Shown here: positions 54,068 through 62,262 of the stretch, in pieces
Layout of the letters: the number at the start of each line of letters is the position of its first letter
How positions within the stretch are numbered: the stretch's first letter is position 1
From: Lichenifustis flavocetrariae
GTDB taxonomy: Bacteria; Pseudomonadota; Alphaproteobacteria; Rhizobiales; Beijerinckiaceae
Assembly: GCF_026130545.1 (NCBI RefSeq)
Contig: NZ_JAMOIM010000007.1
Coordinates: 62,001-126,000 of the forward strand
Direction of reading: 5' to 3'
DNA length: 64,000 nucleotides
Position numbers and translations under genes: made by a program
Notes under the pieces: generated by a model
Database searches by the model: none
Seen by the model: the letters and a program-made list of their open reading frames with translations, nothing else
What the model was told of the DNA's origin: nothing

Positions 54068-56547
54068 TGGTCGGCCGTGCGCGTGGAAAGTCCCGAACGG
54101 AGGATGAGGACAAGCAACAGCAGGAGACCCTGCACCGCCGCATTATAGTCGGTGCTGACGCCCACCGTCGCAAGCACTGCCCCGATGAGTGACAGCGTCA
54201 GCGCCCCCGCCACGACGCCACCGGAGGCGACACGGCCGCCGATGAGGCTGCACCCGCCCATCACCACCGAGGCGATGCTAAGCAGGGTGAACGGACCACC
54301 CGCGTTGATGTCGCTCGCAGTGTTGATCGCCGTCAACGACAATCCTGCGATTGTGCCGAAGAGAGCCACAATCAGGTAGCGCACGATGGCATAGCGGGTT
54401 GGCGACCAGCCACCTCGGTTGAGCGCCGCCGCATTGTTTCCGAAGCCGCGCAGCACGACCCCAAGCGGCGAGCGGTCGAGCGCGAAGGCGACAAGGCCTG
54501 CCAGGAGGATCAGGACAGCCATGGTGGGTATGCCCGGAATCGACCAACCGAACAGGGCCGTCAGCCAGTCGGGACTGCTGCCGCCAGGGGTCGGTTGCAA
54601 TGTGTAGCCCACACCGGACCAAATGAAGGACGCGCCCAACGTCACGACGATGGCCGGGATCTTGCGCCACTGGATGAGCAGGCCGAGCCCCGCATAGGCC
54701 ATGAACGCGAGGGCGATGCCGGCAAGCCCGACGAGCGGACGCTCCACCAGCAGCGTGGCGCTCAGCACGTTGACGAAGCCGGCGAAAGCGCCGATGCCGA
54801 GGTCGATCTCGCTGCCGCTCACCGCGAACATCTGAGCGAGCGCGACCAGCACCAGAGCTACCGCCGGGCCGAGCAGCAGGTCGAGGCCGAATGGGGATGC
54901 CGCCGTCGGATTGACGAAGCTCAGCACGGCTAAAACCACGACCAGGCTAATGAAGGGTGCCGTCGCCAAAGCCGTCTCGGCCCAGCGGCGCCGAGTTGGG
55001 GTCGTGGCAGCCGCCGACGGCATTCCGTTTGTCGCGGTCGTCATCTCTGCAAAGGAGGCATCGACGATCGCCTGCTCGGACAGGTCGGCCCGGAACAATT
55101 CACGGATGATCCGGCCACGGCTGAAGACGAGAACGCGGTCGCATTCCAGGAACTCGGCGTCCTCTGTGGAGTGCCACATCATCAGACGGCCCACGCCCGC
55201 GGACCGGGCGAGCGCGGTGTAGAAATCCGCCTTGGCACCGACGTCGACCCCTCGCGTCGGATCGTCGAGTAGGATCGTTGCCGCGTCGGTGATCAGCGCG
55301 CGCCCGACCAGCGCCTTCTGCTGGTTGCCGCCGCTGAGGTCCAGGATGCCTGAGGCCAGGCGTTCGGCATCGAGCCTGAGCCGATGGGCGGCATCGCGCG
55401 TGGCGCCTTCATCCGAAGCGTCACGAAAGGGCCGAAGCGCGAAGCGCTGCGCCACCCGGGCGATGTCCATGTTGGCGAGCACGCTCCAGAAGGCAAAAAT
55501 GCCCTCGCGTTGCCGATCGCCCGACACGAAGCTCGCATTGCCGATGAGCCGAACACCCGCGTCTTTGCGACGGGCGGCCGCGAAAATGCGGTGGAGGAAC
55601 GCCTTCTGACCGCTCCCCTCGAGGCCGGCCAGACCCACGATCTCGCCCGTGAAGAATTCGAGGTTGCGCCCGAGTGGCGCCACGATGTCGCCGCTGACGC
55701 GCAGCACCATTGTTTTTCGGCTCGCCACGCGGGCGTGCTGGCTCCGGAGCACATTTTCGGCCGGACCACCCATGGCTTCGACGAGGGCGGCCGCTGAGAT
55801 GTCGGTGCTGCCCGACCACACGACGGCGCCATTGCGCAGCACCACGATGCCGGTCGAGATGTCCATGATCTCGTTAAGCTTGTGACTGATGAAGATGAAG
55901 GCCAGGCCCGCAGCCGCACGTTCCTTGATGAAGGTGCGAAGTTGACGGCTGCGCTCGATGTCGAGAGACGAGGTCGGCTCGTCGAGAACGAGCAGCATGA
56001 GTCCGGGAGCGCCTGCAGCCCGCGCGATCTCCACCATCTGCCTTTGGCCGAGCGGCAGGTCGTCGATCCGGCGGTCGACATCGATGCCGTTGCCGGGGAA
56101 CACGGCGTCGAGCGCCGCACGGGCCCGAGCCCGGTAGACGCGGCGCCAACCCGGGCGCGGGCGTGCGGCCTCCGGGGTTTCGAGAAAGAAGTTTTCGGCG
56201 ACCGTGAGGTTGCCGCAGAGCGAGAGTTCCTGATGGACGATGCGGATACCGCGTCGCTGGGCCTCACCCGCATCGTAGATGCGAAGGTCGACGGGCCGGC
56301 CGTCGATGGCGATCGATCCCGCATCGGGCGCTTCGACGCCGGACAGGGAGCGCATCAACGTGCTCTTTCCGGCGCCGTTACCCCCGACAAGGCCGACCAC
56401 GGCCCCGCGCGGCACAAGAAGATCGATGGCTCGATTGGCGAGCGTCGGGCCGTACGCCTTGGTGATGCCGCGCATCTCCACCATGCATGCCGCTGAAGAC
56501 ACCATAGCTTCGGAGCGCGGCCTGACGGAAACAGCGTTGGTCGCCAT
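54064..56547 (-). CDS. Fused ribose-type ABC ATPase and permease (RbsA-RbsC fusion)
   Basis: A single 827-residue protein with two parts. Residues about 1-500 are a CUT2 double ATPase: Walker A GLVGGNGAGKST, signature LPLGQRQMVEIARA, Walker B MLLVLDEPTSSLD, then a second half with the degenerate Walker A GLEGSGQ, signature LSGGNQQKALVGRA and ILLDDPTRGVDVGAK. In that last motif the usual catalytic Glu is Asp. Residues about 515-827 are an RbsC-type permease (FAVSGSEIDLGIGAFAGFVNVLSATLL, WSPTRYAIVRYLIVALFG). TTG 56550 and ATG 56547 both follow GAGGGAG. Confidence 0.9.
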   Translation of the reverse strand: MATNAVSVRPRSEAMVSSAACMVEMRGITKAYGPTLANRAIDLLVPRGAVVGLVGGNGAGKSTLMRSLSGVEAPDAGSIAIDGRPVDLRIYDAGEAQRRGIRIVHQELSLCGNLTVAENFFLETPEAARPRPGWRRVYRARARAALDAVFPGNGIDVDRRIDDLPLGQRQMVEIARAAGAPGLMLLVLDEPTSSLDIERSRQLRTFIKERAAAGLAFIFISHKLNEIMDISTGIVVLRNGAVVWSGSTDISAAALVEAMGGPAENVLRSQHARVASRKTMVLRVSGDIVAPLGRNLEFFTGEIVGLAGLEGSGQKAFLHRIFAAARRKDAGVRLIGNASFVSGDRQREGIFAFWSVLANMDIARVAQRFALRPFRDASDEGATRDAAHRLRLDAERLASGILDLSGGNQQKALVGRALITDAATILLDDPTRGVDVGAKADFYTALARSAGVGRLMMWHSTEDAEFLECDRVLVFSRGRIIRELFRADLSEQAIVDASFAEMTTATNGMPSAAATTPTRRRWAETALATAPFISLVVVLAVLSFVNPTAASPFGLDLLLGPAVALVLVALAQMFAVSGSEIDLGIGAFAGFVNVLSATLLVERPLVGLAGIALAFMAYAGLGLLIQWRKIPAIVVTLGASFIWSGVGYTLQPTPGGSSPDWLTALFGWSIPGIPTMAVLILLAGLVAFALDRSPLGVVLRGFGNNAAALNRGGWSPTRYAIVRYLIVALFGTIAGLSLTAINTASDINAGGPFTLLSIASVVMGGCSLIGGRVASGGVVAGALTLSLIGAVLATVGVSTDYNAAVQGLLLLLVLILRSGLSTRTADQ

Positions 56548-56613
56548 CAACTCCCTCGGCGCTGGAAAAGGGCGGATACCGTGCCGTCCTTGAGGACGGC
56601 AAAGCCGGAGAGG

Positions 56614-57636
56614 TTACTTCTGTGCGAGCAGGTTCTGCTTCACCCAATCTTCCGAATAGGATGGGCTGACAATCGTGTTGGGCGCGAGGTCCGCATAGTC
56701 CTTGAGGTTCGCCTGATCGACGGTCGCAACCGGCATGATCAGTGTCTTCGGAAGCGTCGCACCCTTCACGTAGGCAAGCGAGAGCCAGAACGCGGCGCCG
56801 CCGATGCCTGGCGTCGTATTCATGGAAATCGTGCTGTAATTGTGCGACTTGCTCTTGTCAGACCACCATTTGATGAAGTTCGAACTACCGCCACCCTCGA
56901 TCACTGGCGGGTGGTTCGCATAGGCGTCTCCAGCTTGGTCGAAGGCTTGCGCGACGCCAAAATCGTCGCCGCCCTGCCCGAGAACCGCGTCAACATGCGC
57001 GAGGCTCGGCAGAACATTGGCGACGGCCGCCTGAGCCACGGAGGCCGTACATTGCCCATAGACCGTGGCCACCACCTTGACGTTCGGATGCTCCTTCAGC
57101 ACGGCTTCCTGAGCGCTGTACATATCGGCGTCGGGGGCAGATCCCTTCACGCCGCGCACGAGGAGCAGGTTTCCCTTGTCGCCGATCATCTTGATGACGG
57201 CTTCGGCCTGCTGCTTCTTGTAGCCCTTGAAGTCGAAGTTCAGCTGCACGTTGCAGGGCGCTGAGGCGATGGAATCGAAGGAAATCACCTTGATGCCAGC
57301 CTTGCAGGCCTTCTCGATGATGCCGTTCTCGGCTGTCTCGGAGGCTGCGTCGATCGCAATGGCATCGACCTTCTTCAAGATCAGCTCGGCCATCTGGCTG
57401 TTCTGCTGATTGACGCTGCCGTCGCCGTTCAGCACGACGTAGTCGGCGATCTTGCCGTCGGCCTTGGCCTGCTTGGCAGCAGCCTCGAAGGCCTCAACCA
57501 TCTGGTGGCGCCAGATGTTGCCATAGAAGGCGTTCGACAGGGCGATGACGGGCTTGTCGGGCGAGGCCGCCGCCGGGTGCTGGCTTGCCGCCGCCAAACA
57601 GCTGGTCGCTGCAACGATAAGGGTCAGTTTGGTCAT
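56614..57636 (-). CDS. Sugar ABC transporter substrate-binding protein (RbsB-like)
   Basis: A 340-residue periplasmic type I binding protein, first gene of the importer operon. A signal peptide (LTLIVAATSCLAAASQHPAAA) is followed by PDKPVIALSNAFYGNIWRHQMVEAFEAAAKQAKADG, the CUT2 opening, and hinge elements such as IDAASETAENGIIEKACKAGIKVISFD. Two internal Cys (CNVQLNF, YGQC) could form a disulfide. GGAGGAG lies just upstream of the ATG. Divergent from the apionate genes. Confidence 0.9.
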   Translation of the reverse strand: MTKLTLIVAATSCLAAASQHPAAASPDKPVIALSNAFYGNIWRHQMVEAFEAAAKQAKADGKIADYVVLNGDGSVNQQNSQMAELILKKVDAIAIDAASETAENGIIEKACKAGIKVISFDSIASAPCNVQLNFDFKGYKKQQAEAVIKMIGDKGNLLLVRGVKGSAPDADMYSAQEAVLKEHPNVKVVATVYGQCTASVAQAAVANVLPSLAHVDAVLGQGGDDFGVAQAFDQAGDAYANHPPVIEGGGSSNFIKWWSDKSKSHNYSTISMNTTPGIGGAAFWLSLAYVKGATLPKTLIMPVATVDQANLKDYADLAPNTIVSPSYSEDWVKQNLLAQK

Positions 57637-57694
57637 GTTTGCTCCTCCGGGCGATCGGCCTTTTGGCAGGTCTTTTTATTTGTGTAGCCACTAC

Positions 57695-57711
57695 CTCATC
57701 ATACCAGATGG
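57695..57711. promoter_or_regulatory. Putative operator, copy 1 (CTCATCATACCAGATGG)
   Basis: First of two near-identical 17-base elements in the divergent promoter region; contains CATC-N6-GATG symmetry. Likely site for one of the FadR-type regulators encoded downstream (inference). Confidence 0.55.
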
Positions 57712-57774
57712 GACAAGGCCCACTTGAGCACTTCGTGACGTAGCTAACGGTAAGGTCTCGAAAAAATCGATAGA

Positions 57775-57791
57775 CTCATCATACCAGTTGG
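57775..57791. promoter_or_regulatory. Putative operator, copy 2 (CTCATCATACCAGTTGG)
   Basis: Differs from copy 1 at one base, starts exactly 80 bases later in the same orientation, and lies 40 bases before the oxidoisomerase start. Confidence 0.55.
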
Positions 57792-57831
57792 ATTATTTCA
57801 GGCAAAATCACATTGATCGGGGGAGGGTTGC

Positions 57832-58659
57832 TTGACCACCATTGCTTTGTTCGGGGCTGGCGGGAAGATGGGCTACCGCCTCGCCAGCAACCTCAAAGGC
57901 TCGCGCTTCGACGTGCGCCATGTCGAAGTCAGCGAGGCGGGCCGGAAACGCCTCAAGGACGACCTCGGCATCGACACGGTGGAGCAGACGCAAGCGCTCA
58001 AAGGTGCCGAGGTTGTGATCCTGGCGGTGCCGGACACGATCATCGGCAAGGTCGCGGCTGCGATCGGCCCACTGCTCGAAGCCGGCACCATGGTGGTGGC
58101 GCTCGACGCCGCGGCGCCCTTCGCGGGTCATCTGCCGGAGCGCCCCGACCTCACCTATTTCGTGACGCATCCCTGCCACCCGCCGATCTTCAACGACGAG
58201 GTCGAGATGCATGCCAAGACCGATTATTTCGGCGGCGTGGCGGCCAAGCAGCACATCGTCAGCTCGCTGATGCAGGGTCCCGAAAGCGCTTATGCGCTCG
58301 GCGAGGAAATCGCCAAGGTGATCTGGGCGCCAGTGATGCGTTCGCACCGCGTCACGGTCGAGCAGATGGCGCTGCTGGAGCCGGGTTTGTCCGAAACCGT
58401 CTGCGCCACGCTGCTGGTCGTCATGAAGGAAGCCATGGACGATGTGATCGCCCGCGGCGTGCCGCGCGAAGCCGCACGCGACTTCCTGCTCGGGCACATG
58501 AACGTGCTCGCCTCTGTCATCTTCGAGGAGCGCCCGGGCCTCTTTTCGGACGCCTGTAACAAGGCGATCGAATTCGGCAAGCCGGCCTTGATGCGCGACG
58601 ACTGGCGTCGGGTGTTCGAGCCTGACGAACTCGCGGCCAGCATACAGCGCATCACCTGA
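57832..58659 (+). CDS. apnO: Probable D-apionate oxidoisomerase (phosphogluconate dehydrogenase-like)
   Basis: A 275-residue NAD(P)-dependent enzyme. The Rossmann motif is IALFGAGGKMGYRLASNL; the helical C-terminal domain (VTVEQMALLEPGLSETVCATLLVVMKEAMDDVIARGVPREAARDFLLGHMNVLASVIF) is the phosphogluconate-dehydrogenase type seen in apionate oxidoisomerases. In the published D-apionate pathway this enzyme oxidises and rearranges D-apionate to 3-oxo-isoapionate. The start is TTG at 57832 after GGGAGGG. It is first in the operon with the RuBisCO-like and kinase genes, which is the main support for the specific function. Confidence 0.75.
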   Translation: MTTIALFGAGGKMGYRLASNLKGSRFDVRHVEVSEAGRKRLKDDLGIDTVEQTQALKGAEVVILAVPDTIIGKVAAAIGPLLEAGTMVVALDAAAPFAGHLPERPDLTYFVTHPCHPPIFNDEVEMHAKTDYFGGVAAKQHIVSSLMQGPESAYALGEEIAKVIWAPVMRSHRVTVEQMALLEPGLSETVCATLLVVMKEAMDDVIARGVPREAARDFLLGHMNVLASVIFEERPGLFSDACNKAIEFGKPALMRDDWRRVFEPDELAASIQRIT

Positions 58660-58681
58660 CGCACGGTTTGGGAGCACGGGC

Positions 58682-59974
58682 GTGGCCGAGGCTGAGAGCC
58701 GCCTGCCGGACGATGTGATCCGGCTGACCTATCACATCGAGACGGCGGGAGACCCAGAGCGGCTCGCGGCCAAGATCGCCAGCGACCAATCGACCGGCAC
58801 GTTCGTGGCGCTGCCGGGCGAGACCCCGGAGCTGAAGGCGCGGGTGGCGGCCCGGGTCGTCGGCTATCGCGAATTGCCGCCTGTGGGCGAGGCCGCCTGG
58901 CCTGACGGACGGGCCGCGGGCGCAACCTATCGCGCGGCGGAAGCCGACATCGATTTTCCGCTTGAAGCCATAGGCACCGATCTTGCGGCCCTGATGACCA
59001 TCGCGGTCGGGGGCGCCTCGGCCATCAAGGGCTTCTCGGGCTTCAGGGTGACGGGCCTGCGCCTGCCGCCCGCCTTTGCGGGCGCCTATCCTGGCCCGCA
59101 GTTTGGCGTCGCCGGGACCCGGAGACTCACGGGCGTTCACGGCCGGCCGGTGATCGGCTCCATCGTCAAGCCGGCGCTCGGTCTCCGCCCGCACGAGACG
59201 GCCGCTCTGGTACGTGAACTCGTCGAAGCGGACGTCGACTTCATCAAGGACGACGAGAAGCTGATGAGCCCGCGCTATTCGCCGCTCGCCGATCGTGTGG
59301 CGGCCATCATGCCGATTGTCCGCGATCACGAGCAGAAGACCGGCAAGAAAGTCATGTACGCCTTCAACATCTCGTCGGACGATCCCGACGAGATGGTCCG
59401 CAACCACGACATCGTCGCGGACGCCGGCGGCAACGCGGCCGTGATCTGCATCAATGCGGTCGGTTTCGGAGGCCTGAAATTCCTGCGCAAACGCGCCCGG
59501 CTCGCGCTTCACGCGCATCGGGCCGGCTGGGATGCCATGACGCGTCACCCGAGCCTCGGCCTCGACTTCTCGGTGTACCAGCAGTTCTGGCGCCTGCTCG
59601 GCATCGACCAGTTCCAGATCAACGGCATCCGCGTGAAATACTGGGAGCCGGACGACAGCTTCGTGCGCTCCTTCCAGGCCGTGACGACACCGCTGTTCTC
59701 CCCCGCCGATTGCCCCATGCCGGTGGTGGGCTCGGGCCAATGGGGCGGCCAGGCCCCGGACACCTATGCCCAAACGGGCCGCACCACCGACCTGCTCTAT
59801 CTGTGCGGCGGTGGCGTCGTCAGCCATCCGGGCGGCCCGGCCGCCGGCGTCAAGGCGGTGCGGCAGGCCTGGGACGCAACGGTCGCCGGCGTCCCGCTGG
59901 AGGCCTACGCGCGGGAGCACGAGGAACTGGCCCAGTCGCTGCAGACGTTCGGCGCCTCGGACGCGGCCGCCTGA
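58682..59974 (+). CDS. RuBisCO-like protein, probable 3-oxo-isoapionate-4-phosphate decarboxylase or transcarboxylase/hydrolase
   Basis: A 430-residue form IV RuBisCO homologue. Retained equivalents of RuBisCO residues: Lys163 (SIVKPALGL, as K175), the carbamylation site Lys189 with Asp191 and Glu192 (DFIKDDEKL, as K201-D203-E204), His277, His279 and Arg280 (LHAHRAG, as H292-H294-R295), and SGQWGGQAP and LCGGGVVSHPGG phosphate-site loops. Changed: the second Lys of KPKxGL is Ala, and the H327 position appears to be Asn (FQINGIRVKYWE). It therefore should enolise a carbamate-metal bound substrate but not fix CO2. Adjacent genes suggest OiaX- or OiaT-like activity. GTG start at 58682. Confidence 0.85.
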   Translation: MAEAESRLPDDVIRLTYHIETAGDPERLAAKIASDQSTGTFVALPGETPELKARVAARVVGYRELPPVGEAAWPDGRAAGATYRAAEADIDFPLEAIGTDLAALMTIAVGGASAIKGFSGFRVTGLRLPPAFAGAYPGPQFGVAGTRRLTGVHGRPVIGSIVKPALGLRPHETAALVRELVEADVDFIKDDEKLMSPRYSPLADRVAAIMPIVRDHEQKTGKKVMYAFNISSDDPDEMVRNHDIVADAGGNAAVICINAVGFGGLKFLRKRARLALHAHRAGWDAMTRHPSLGLDFSVYQQFWRLLGIDQFQINGIRVKYWEPDDSFVRSFQAVTTPLFSPADCPMPVVGSGQWGGQAPDTYAQTGRTTDLLYLCGGGVVSHPGGPAAGVKAVRQAWDATVAGVPLEAYAREHEELAQSLQTFGASDAAA

Positions 59975-61302
59975 TGTCCTCTCTCCTGCTCTCCTATTAC
60001 GGCGACGACCTCACCGGCTCGACCGACGTGATGGAAGCGCTGGCGTCGCACGGCGTGCCGACGGTGCTTTTCACAGATGTCCCCACGGCAGCGCAGCGCA
60101 GCCGGTTTCCCGAAGCGCGCGCCATCGGCATCGCTGGAACGAGCCGCAGCGAGACGCCGGCTTGGATGGACGCCCATCTGGCCCCGGCCTTCGCGGCGCT
60201 GCGCGGCCTCGGGGCGTCCGTCACCCACTACAAGGTCTGCTCGACCTTCGATTCGGCGCCGCAGGTCGGCAACATCGGCCGGGCCGCCGAACTCGGCGCG
60301 GCGGCCTTCGGCCAGGATGTGGTGCCGCTCGTCGTGGGGGCGCCGCAGCTCAAGCGCTACACCGCCTTCGGCAATCTCTTCGCTGCGTTTCGGGGCGAGA
60401 CGTATCGGATCGACCGTCATCCGGTGATGAGCCGCCATCCCGTGACGCCGATGCGGGAAGCCGACCTGCGCCTTCATCTGGCGGCCCAGACCGCGCGCCC
60501 GGTGACGCTGGCGGATCTTGTGGCTCTCGCCGGCCCCGATCCATCGGCAACGGTGGACCGCCTTCTCGCCACGCCCGACAGCCTTCTGCTGATCGACGTC
60601 GCCGATGCCGCCACCCAAGCCGAAGCCGGACGGCAGCTGTGGCGGCTCGCTCAAGCGGGCCGGCGCTTCACGGTGGGTTCCTCCGGAATCGAATACGCGC
60701 TTCTGGCCGAATGGGCGCGGCAAGGCCTTTTGCCCGGCACGGCCTCCTTCCCGGCCGTGGCTCCGGTCGAACGCCTCGCGGTCGTGTCCGGCAGTTGCTC
60801 GCCGACCACGGAGGCGCAGATCCGGACCGCGCTCAGCGACGGCTTCGAAGGCTTGGCGCTCGACCCACGCGATCTCATCGGCCCGAACCGAGAGGAAACC
60901 GTCGCGCGAGCGGTCGCCGACGGCACCGCGCGATTGCGCCAGGGGAAAAGCGTGCTGGCCTATACGGCACTCGGTCCCGCCACCGACCTCGGCGCCGCCA
61001 TGGAGGGCGCGCGCCACCTCGTCGGCCGCGGCCTCGGCCGCATCCTGGCCGGCCTTGTGGCAGCTGAGCGGCTGACCCGGGCCGTGGTGGCCGGCGGCGA
61101 CACATCGAGCCATGCATTGCGCGAAATCGAAACCATGGCGCTCACGACCCGCATGCCACTTGCGGCGTCACCCGGCTCGCCACTTTGCACCGCGCATAGC
61201 GAGAGCGCCATCTTCAGCGGCTTGGAGATCGCCTTCAAGGGCGGTCAGGTCGGCGACGACCACTATTTCTCCAGGATCCGCGACGGCTTTCCGGGGATCT
61301 GA
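59974..61302 (+). CDS. oiaK: DUF1537 four-carbon acid sugar kinase, probable 3-oxo-isoapionate kinase
   Basis: A 442-residue kinase. The substrate-binding N-terminal domain starts LLSYYGDDLTGSTDVMEALAS, followed by HYKVCSTFDSAPQVGNIGRA; the nucleotide-binding C-terminal domain has VVSGSCSPTTEAQI and VVAGGDTSSHALREI, both family signatures. The family phosphorylates threonate-like acids; with an apionate oxidoisomerase and a RuBisCO-like protein in the same operon the 3-oxo-isoapionate kinase role is favoured. Its ATG overlaps the preceding stop (TGATG); the longer open frame upstream lies in the RuBisCO-like gene. Confidence 0.82.
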   Translation: MSSLLLSYYGDDLTGSTDVMEALASHGVPTVLFTDVPTAAQRSRFPEARAIGIAGTSRSETPAWMDAHLAPAFAALRGLGASVTHYKVCSTFDSAPQVGNIGRAAELGAAAFGQDVVPLVVGAPQLKRYTAFGNLFAAFRGETYRIDRHPVMSRHPVTPMREADLRLHLAAQTARPVTLADLVALAGPDPSATVDRLLATPDSLLLIDVADAATQAEAGRQLWRLAQAGRRFTVGSSGIEYALLAEWARQGLLPGTASFPAVAPVERLAVVSGSCSPTTEAQIRTALSDGFEGLALDPRDLIGPNREETVARAVADGTARLRQGKSVLAYTALGPATDLGAAMEGARHLVGRGLGRILAGLVAAERLTRAVVAGGDTSSHALREIETMALTTRMPLAASPGSPLCTAHSESAIFSGLEIAFKGGQVGDDHYFSRIRDGFPGI

Positions 61303-61315
61303 GCAACACCCGCCA

Positions 61316-62158
61316 TCAAGACGCCGGATCTGGCGGGAGCGGCGCATTGGGGCGCGCAGTCCGGCGCGATGCCCGACCCCGCTTCGGTGTCGCCGGGGCT
61401 TCCGCCTCGATCCGGTGCGCGTAGAGCGCCGCCGAACGCGTGAGGTGAAGCACGATGGCGGCTTCGGCGCGGTCCGGGTCGCGGGCTGTGATGCGGTCGA
61501 GGATTTCCTCGTGCTCGGCCAGCGTCAAATTCTCCTTGCCGGTCCAGATCAGCATGTCGGTATGATATCGCTTGAGCCAGCCCAGCATGGCCTCGCTCAC
61601 CGCGGCGAAGATCGGGTTCCCCGAAATGCCTGCGATGACGGCGTGGAACTCCATGTCGGCCGCGATGAACCGATCGGCGTCGCCGAGAGACGCGCGTTGC
61701 ACGAGAATGAGATCCTTGAGCCGCCCGACATCGAAGGCCGTCGCCTTGAGGGCGGCATCGCGGACCATCCCGCGTTCGAAGAAGAGCCGGGCCTCCTTCA
61801 GGTGGCCGAGCGAGTCGGGCGACGTCGCCAGCATGATCTGCGCCGCCATGTCGACCTGCTGGGTCACGGCGCGCGCCGTCAGGGTTGTGACCCGGGCCCG
61901 TTCACCATGCGAAATCGTCAGGAGCCCCAGATTGCTCAGCGCCTGCATGGCCTCGCGGATCGCCGGCCGGCCCACGCCGAACCGCTCCATCAGCTGCCGC
62001 TCCGACGGCATGAGACCGCCCGGACCAACGTCGCCGCTGGTGATCATATGCTTCAGCCGATCGAAGACCTCATCGGACAATTTGCGGCGGGTGATGGGTT
62101 CGATGGCGGGAAGCACGCGGGGCCAAACCTCAGCCTGGATCGGAGATGATACCAGCAT
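61316..62158 (-). CDS. GntR/FadR-family transcriptional regulator
   Basis: A regulator of about 280 residues with an N-terminal winged helix (LSDEVFDRLKHMITSGDVGPGGLMPSERQLMERFGVGRPAIREAMQAL) and an all-helical FCD effector domain with metal-type His residues (MEFHAVIAGISGNPIF, LAEHEEILDRI), as in NanR/FadR-like proteins. It is convergent with the kinase gene, 13 bases away. ATG 62158 (MLVSSPI) or ATG 62167 may be the start. A palindrome containing ATACCAG, shared with the putative operators at 57695 and 57775, overlaps the start, suggesting autoregulation and control of the apionate genes. Confidence 0.88.
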   Translation of the reverse strand: MLVSSPIQAEVWPRVLPAIEPITRRKLSDEVFDRLKHMITSGDVGPGGLMPSERQLMERFGVGRPAIREAMQALSNLGLLTISHGERARVTTLTARAVTQQVDMAAQIMLATSPDSLGHLKEARLFFERGMVRDAALKATAFDVGRLKDLILVQRASLGDADRFIAADMEFHAVIAGISGNPIFAAVSEAMLGWLKRYHTDMLIWTGKENLTLAEHEEILDRITARDPDRAEAAIVLHLTRSAALYAHRIEAEAPATPKRGRASRRTARPNAPLPPDPAS

Positions 62159-62161
62159 CTC
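62143..62161. promoter_or_regulatory. Palindrome at the start of the first GntR gene
   Basis: GAGATGATACCAGCATCTC has perfect 6-bp arms (GAGATG/CATCTC). Its core ATACCAG also occurs in both repeats at 57695 and 57775. Candidate autoregulatory operator. Confidence 0.5.
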
Positions 62162-62262
62162 TCCCATACTCCCCCAAACGTGGTCTCGCGAAGCGATTTC
62201 ATCTTGGCGACCGACCTGCCCGGTGCTTCACGCTTCAAACCGACGCTCTCCGTCGTGGCGGG

